Of a DNA stretch of 15,362 nucleotides, positions 13,941-15,362 are shown piece by piece (position 1 is the first letter of the stretch; each line of letters starts with the position of its first letter). The notes beneath the pieces were generated by a model that searched no databases, was not told the DNA's origin, and saw nothing but the letters and a program-made list of their open reading frames with translations. This DNA comes from Vitreoscilla sp. (GTDB lineage: Bacteria > Pseudomonadota > Gammaproteobacteria > Burkholderiales > Burkholderiaceae). A program made the position numbers and the translations under genes. Where the stretch lies: positions 1 to 15,362 of the forward strand of contig JACMOG010000436.1 of assembly GCA_014378125.1 (NCBI GenBank). The letters run 5' to 3'.

Positions 13941-13954
13941 TACGGCATGCCGTA
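13941..13954. promoter_or_regulatory. Perfect 14-bp palindrome, candidate operator
   Basis: TACGGCATGCCGTA is perfectly self-complementary over 14 bp and lies 177 bp before the efflux-lipoprotein ATG and about 200 bp before the GH12 ATG. Palindromes of this kind are typical of TetR- or LacI-type repressor sites, which often control efflux pumps and sugar-utilisation genes respectively. No regulator gene is visible in the window. Confidence 0.35.
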
Positions 13955-14040
13955 TCCAGCTCCCTCGGTACAGAGTGCGACGGGTGATTCCGCCCATCGG
14001 AATTTGTTCGCGACGCGCCGTGCCGTTCACTCCGCGCCAA

Positions 14041-14056
14041 CCAACCACCAGGTTGG
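14041..14056. repeat. Inverted repeat CCAACC / GGTTGG
   Basis: A 6-bp perfect stem with an ACCA loop, located in the probable 5' leader of the efflux gene. It is followed 11 bp later by the C5/G5 stem at 14067-14084, so the two could form tandem hairpins in the transcript. Confidence 0.3.
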
Positions 14057-14066
14057 ACGTTGCGCA

Positions 14067-14084
14067 TCCCCCATCGTAGGGGGA
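14067..14084. repeat. Inverted repeat TCCCCC / GGGGGA
   Basis: A 6-bp stem (14067-14072 with 14079-14084) around ATCGTA, 47 bp upstream of the efflux ATG. It could be an operator half, an RNA hairpin or an attenuator; no T-run follows. Confidence 0.3.
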
Positions 14085-14131
14085 CGGATTGCCGGCAGAA
14101 TCGGACGTCCGTCTTCGAGGAATCGCCTGCA

Positions 14132-15362
14132 ATGAGATTGTTCTCGCGGCCGCTGCTGGCCGGTGCGGCCCTGTCGTCCACCCTGATGCTGAATGCCTGC
14201 GTGGATCTCGCGCCCGCTTACACACGCCCCGACGCGCCGGTGGCAGTGGCCTGGCCCGAGGCGTCGGCGGCGTCGGCGGTGTCGGGCGTGGCCACGCCCG
14301 ATCCCACCGACATCGGCTGGCGCGACTTCGTCGTCGACGACCGACTGCGACGCGTCGTCGAGCTGGCGCTTGCCGACAACCGCGACCTGCGCATCGCGCT
14401 GCTGAACGTGGACGCCGCGCGGGCGCAATACCGCATCCAGGACTCGGCGCGCTTTCCAGCGGTCGGCGCCGACGCGAGCTTCACCCGCTCGAAGGCCGGC
14501 GGCGTGGCGGGCAACGGCGCCAGCGTGGGCGTGGCGCTCTCCGGCTACGAGATCGACCTGTTCGGGCGCGTGAAGAACACCAGCGACGCCGCGTTGCAGA
14601 GCTATCTCGGCACCGCCGAAGGTGCGCGCGCCGCCCGCATCTCGCTGGTGGCCGCGGTGGCCACCCAGTGGCTCACGCTGGCCGCCGGCGCCGAGGCGCT
14701 GCGCCTGAACGAGCGCACGCTGGCCCTCGACACGAAGAGCCTCGACCTCAACCAGCGCATGCACGAGCTCGGCGCCATCAAGGGACTGCCGGTGGTGCAG
14801 GCCCAGGCCGCGGCCGAGGCCACGCGCGGCGCGGTGGCCGCCGGGCGCGCCCAGGTGCAGCAGGATCGCAACGCGCTGACGCTGCTGGCGGGCCGCGAGC
14901 TGGCCGCCGACCTGCTGCCGCTTCAGGCCCTGCCCGGAGAGGCCACGGTGCTGGTGGCCGTGCCGGCAGGGCTGCCGTCGCACACGCTGCAGCAACGACC
15001 CGACGTGCTGTCCTCGGAGCACGCCCTGCAGGCCGCGCAACTGGACATCGGCGTTGCCCGGGCGGCGTACTTTCCCTCGATCACCCTCACCGGCAGCGCG
15101 GGCACGGCCAGCGTGGGCCTGTCGGGTCTGTTCAAGAGCGGCAGCGGCTCGTGGAGCTTCGGCCCGTCGGTGACGCTGCCGATCTTCGACGGCGGCGCGT
15201 TGCGGGCCGGCGTGGACTCGGCCCGGGCGCAGCGTGACATCGCGCTGGCCACCTACGACAAGACGGTGCAGACCGCGTTCAGCGAGGTGGCCGACGCGCT
15301 GGCCGCGCGCGCAACGCTGGGCGAACGCCTCGCGGCGCAACAGGCGCAGGTGCGTGCCAGCG
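14132..15362 (+). CDS. RND-type efflux outer-membrane lipoprotein (NodT/OprM family), 3' truncated by window
   Basis: Outer-membrane channel of a tripartite drug or metabolite efflux system. The open frame runs from the ATG at 14132 to the window end: 410 codons without a stop, of a usual 460-500. A lipoprotein signal peptide ends at LMLNAC with Cys23, followed by VDLAPAYTRPDAPVAVAW, the family's normal mature start. Two homologous outer-membrane-factor repeats are visible: one around LALADNRDLRIALLNVDAARAQYRIQDSARFPAVGADASF with SGYEIDLFGRVKN, the other around QQRPDVLSSEHALQAAQLDIGVARAAYFPSITLTGSAG with SWSFGPSVTLPIFDGGALRAGVDSARAQRDIAL. A GAGGAA ribosome site precedes it. In RND operons this gene is usually third, after the adaptor and pump; here it comes first after a divergent gene, so partners, if any, lie downstream or elsewhere. 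Confidence 0.93.
   Translation, partial: MRLFSRPLLAGAALSSTLMLNACVDLAPAYTRPDAPVAVAWPEASAASAVSGVATPDPTDIGWRDFVVDDRLRRVVELALADNRDLRIALLNVDAARAQYRIQDSARFPAVGADASFTRSKAGGVAGNGASVGVALSGYEIDLFGRVKNTSDAALQSYLGTAEGARAARISLVAAVATQWLTLAAGAEALRLNERTLALDTKSLDLNQRMHELGAIKGLPVVQAQAAAEATRGAVAAGRAQVQQDRNALTLLAGRELAADLLPLQALPGEATVLVAVPAGLPSHTLQQRPDVLSSEHALQAAQLDIGVARAAYFPSITLTGSAGTASVGLSGLFKSGSGSWSFGPSVTLPIFDGGALRAGVDSARAQRDIALATYDKTVQTAFSEVADALAARATLGERLAAQQAQVRAS

Larger units (their letters stand above)
13738..14131. other. Palindrome-rich divergent intergenic region
   Basis: These 394 bp separate GH12 (minus) from the efflux lipoprotein (plus). No gene is convincing here: the open frames crossing it on either strand are Arg-rich and lack family features. 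It holds four short inverted repeats: 13864-13884, 13941-13954, 14041-14056 and 14067-14084. The words CTCCCTCGTAC (13933-13943) and CTCCCTCGGTAC (13960-13971) form a near-exact direct repeat that brackets the 13941 palindrome. A GAGGAA ribosome site (14117-14122) ends it, 9 bp before the efflux ATG. The promoters for both genes must lie here, but no confident -35/-10 pair was found. Confidence 0.6.

Noticed and set aside
13881..14225. Small frames in the GH12/efflux gap on both strands
   Set aside because: No ribosome sites or family features, Arg-rich composition, and they cross the palindromes and the efflux start.
14027..15340. 437-codon minus-strand frame opposite the efflux gene
   Set aside because: Antisense shadow of a clear outer-membrane-factor gene with lipobox and both repeats intact.
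1..15362. CRISPR array, rRNA, insertion sequence or integrase
   Set aside because: No regularly spaced repeats, rRNA-like sequence, transposase or recombinase motifs were seen on either strand.

Overview
The window is GC-rich DNA from a betaproteobacterium, most likely Burkholderiales of the Roseateles/Rubrivivax/Leptothrix type. That placement is an inference from the divergent hrcA / nadK-recN core block, protein similarity remembered from the families, and strong G/C bias at third codon positions. No database search was possible.

Layout. (1) Positions 1-4027 are housekeeping: the start of a probable rapZ gene, recN and nadK on the minus strand, and hrcA divergent on the plus strand. A REP-like nested hairpin lies between nadK and recN. 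(2) Positions 4060-4846 hold an unrecognised Ala/Val/His-rich protein gene with a recognisable promoter, then a tRNA gene with anticodon CAU. (3) Positions 4888-10406 look like a defence island next to that tRNA gene and are visibly less GC-rich than the flanks. An AbiE-type toxin-antitoxin pair (abiEi-abiEii, minus strand) is divergent from one 1280-residue gene. That gene fuses a SAM methyltransferase, a PLD-type nuclease domain, an SF2 DExH helicase, a LexA/S24-like domain and a DUF3427-like C-terminus. The region between them is rich in inverted repeats. (4) Positions 10495-13737 are secreted-enzyme territory: an alkaline-phosphatase-superfamily lipoprotein, a scar where the 3' ends of two unrelated genes (leuD and a GH51 arabinofuranosidase) meet head to head, and a secreted GH12 endoglucanase. 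(5) From 14132 to the window end is the start of a NodT/OprM-type outer-membrane efflux lipoprotein, preceded by a 394-bp palindrome-rich intergenic region.

The best candidate for an undescribed system is the five-module protein at 6564-10406 with its AbiE neighbours. It has the parts to detect DNA (helicase), cut it (PLD), chemically modify something (methyltransferase) and sense or signal (S24-like), all in one polypeptide. No separate restriction or modification gene lies beside it. The domain assignments rest on visible motifs; the defence function is inference from domain content and neighbours. The leuD/GH51 junction is the clearest sign of past rearrangement.
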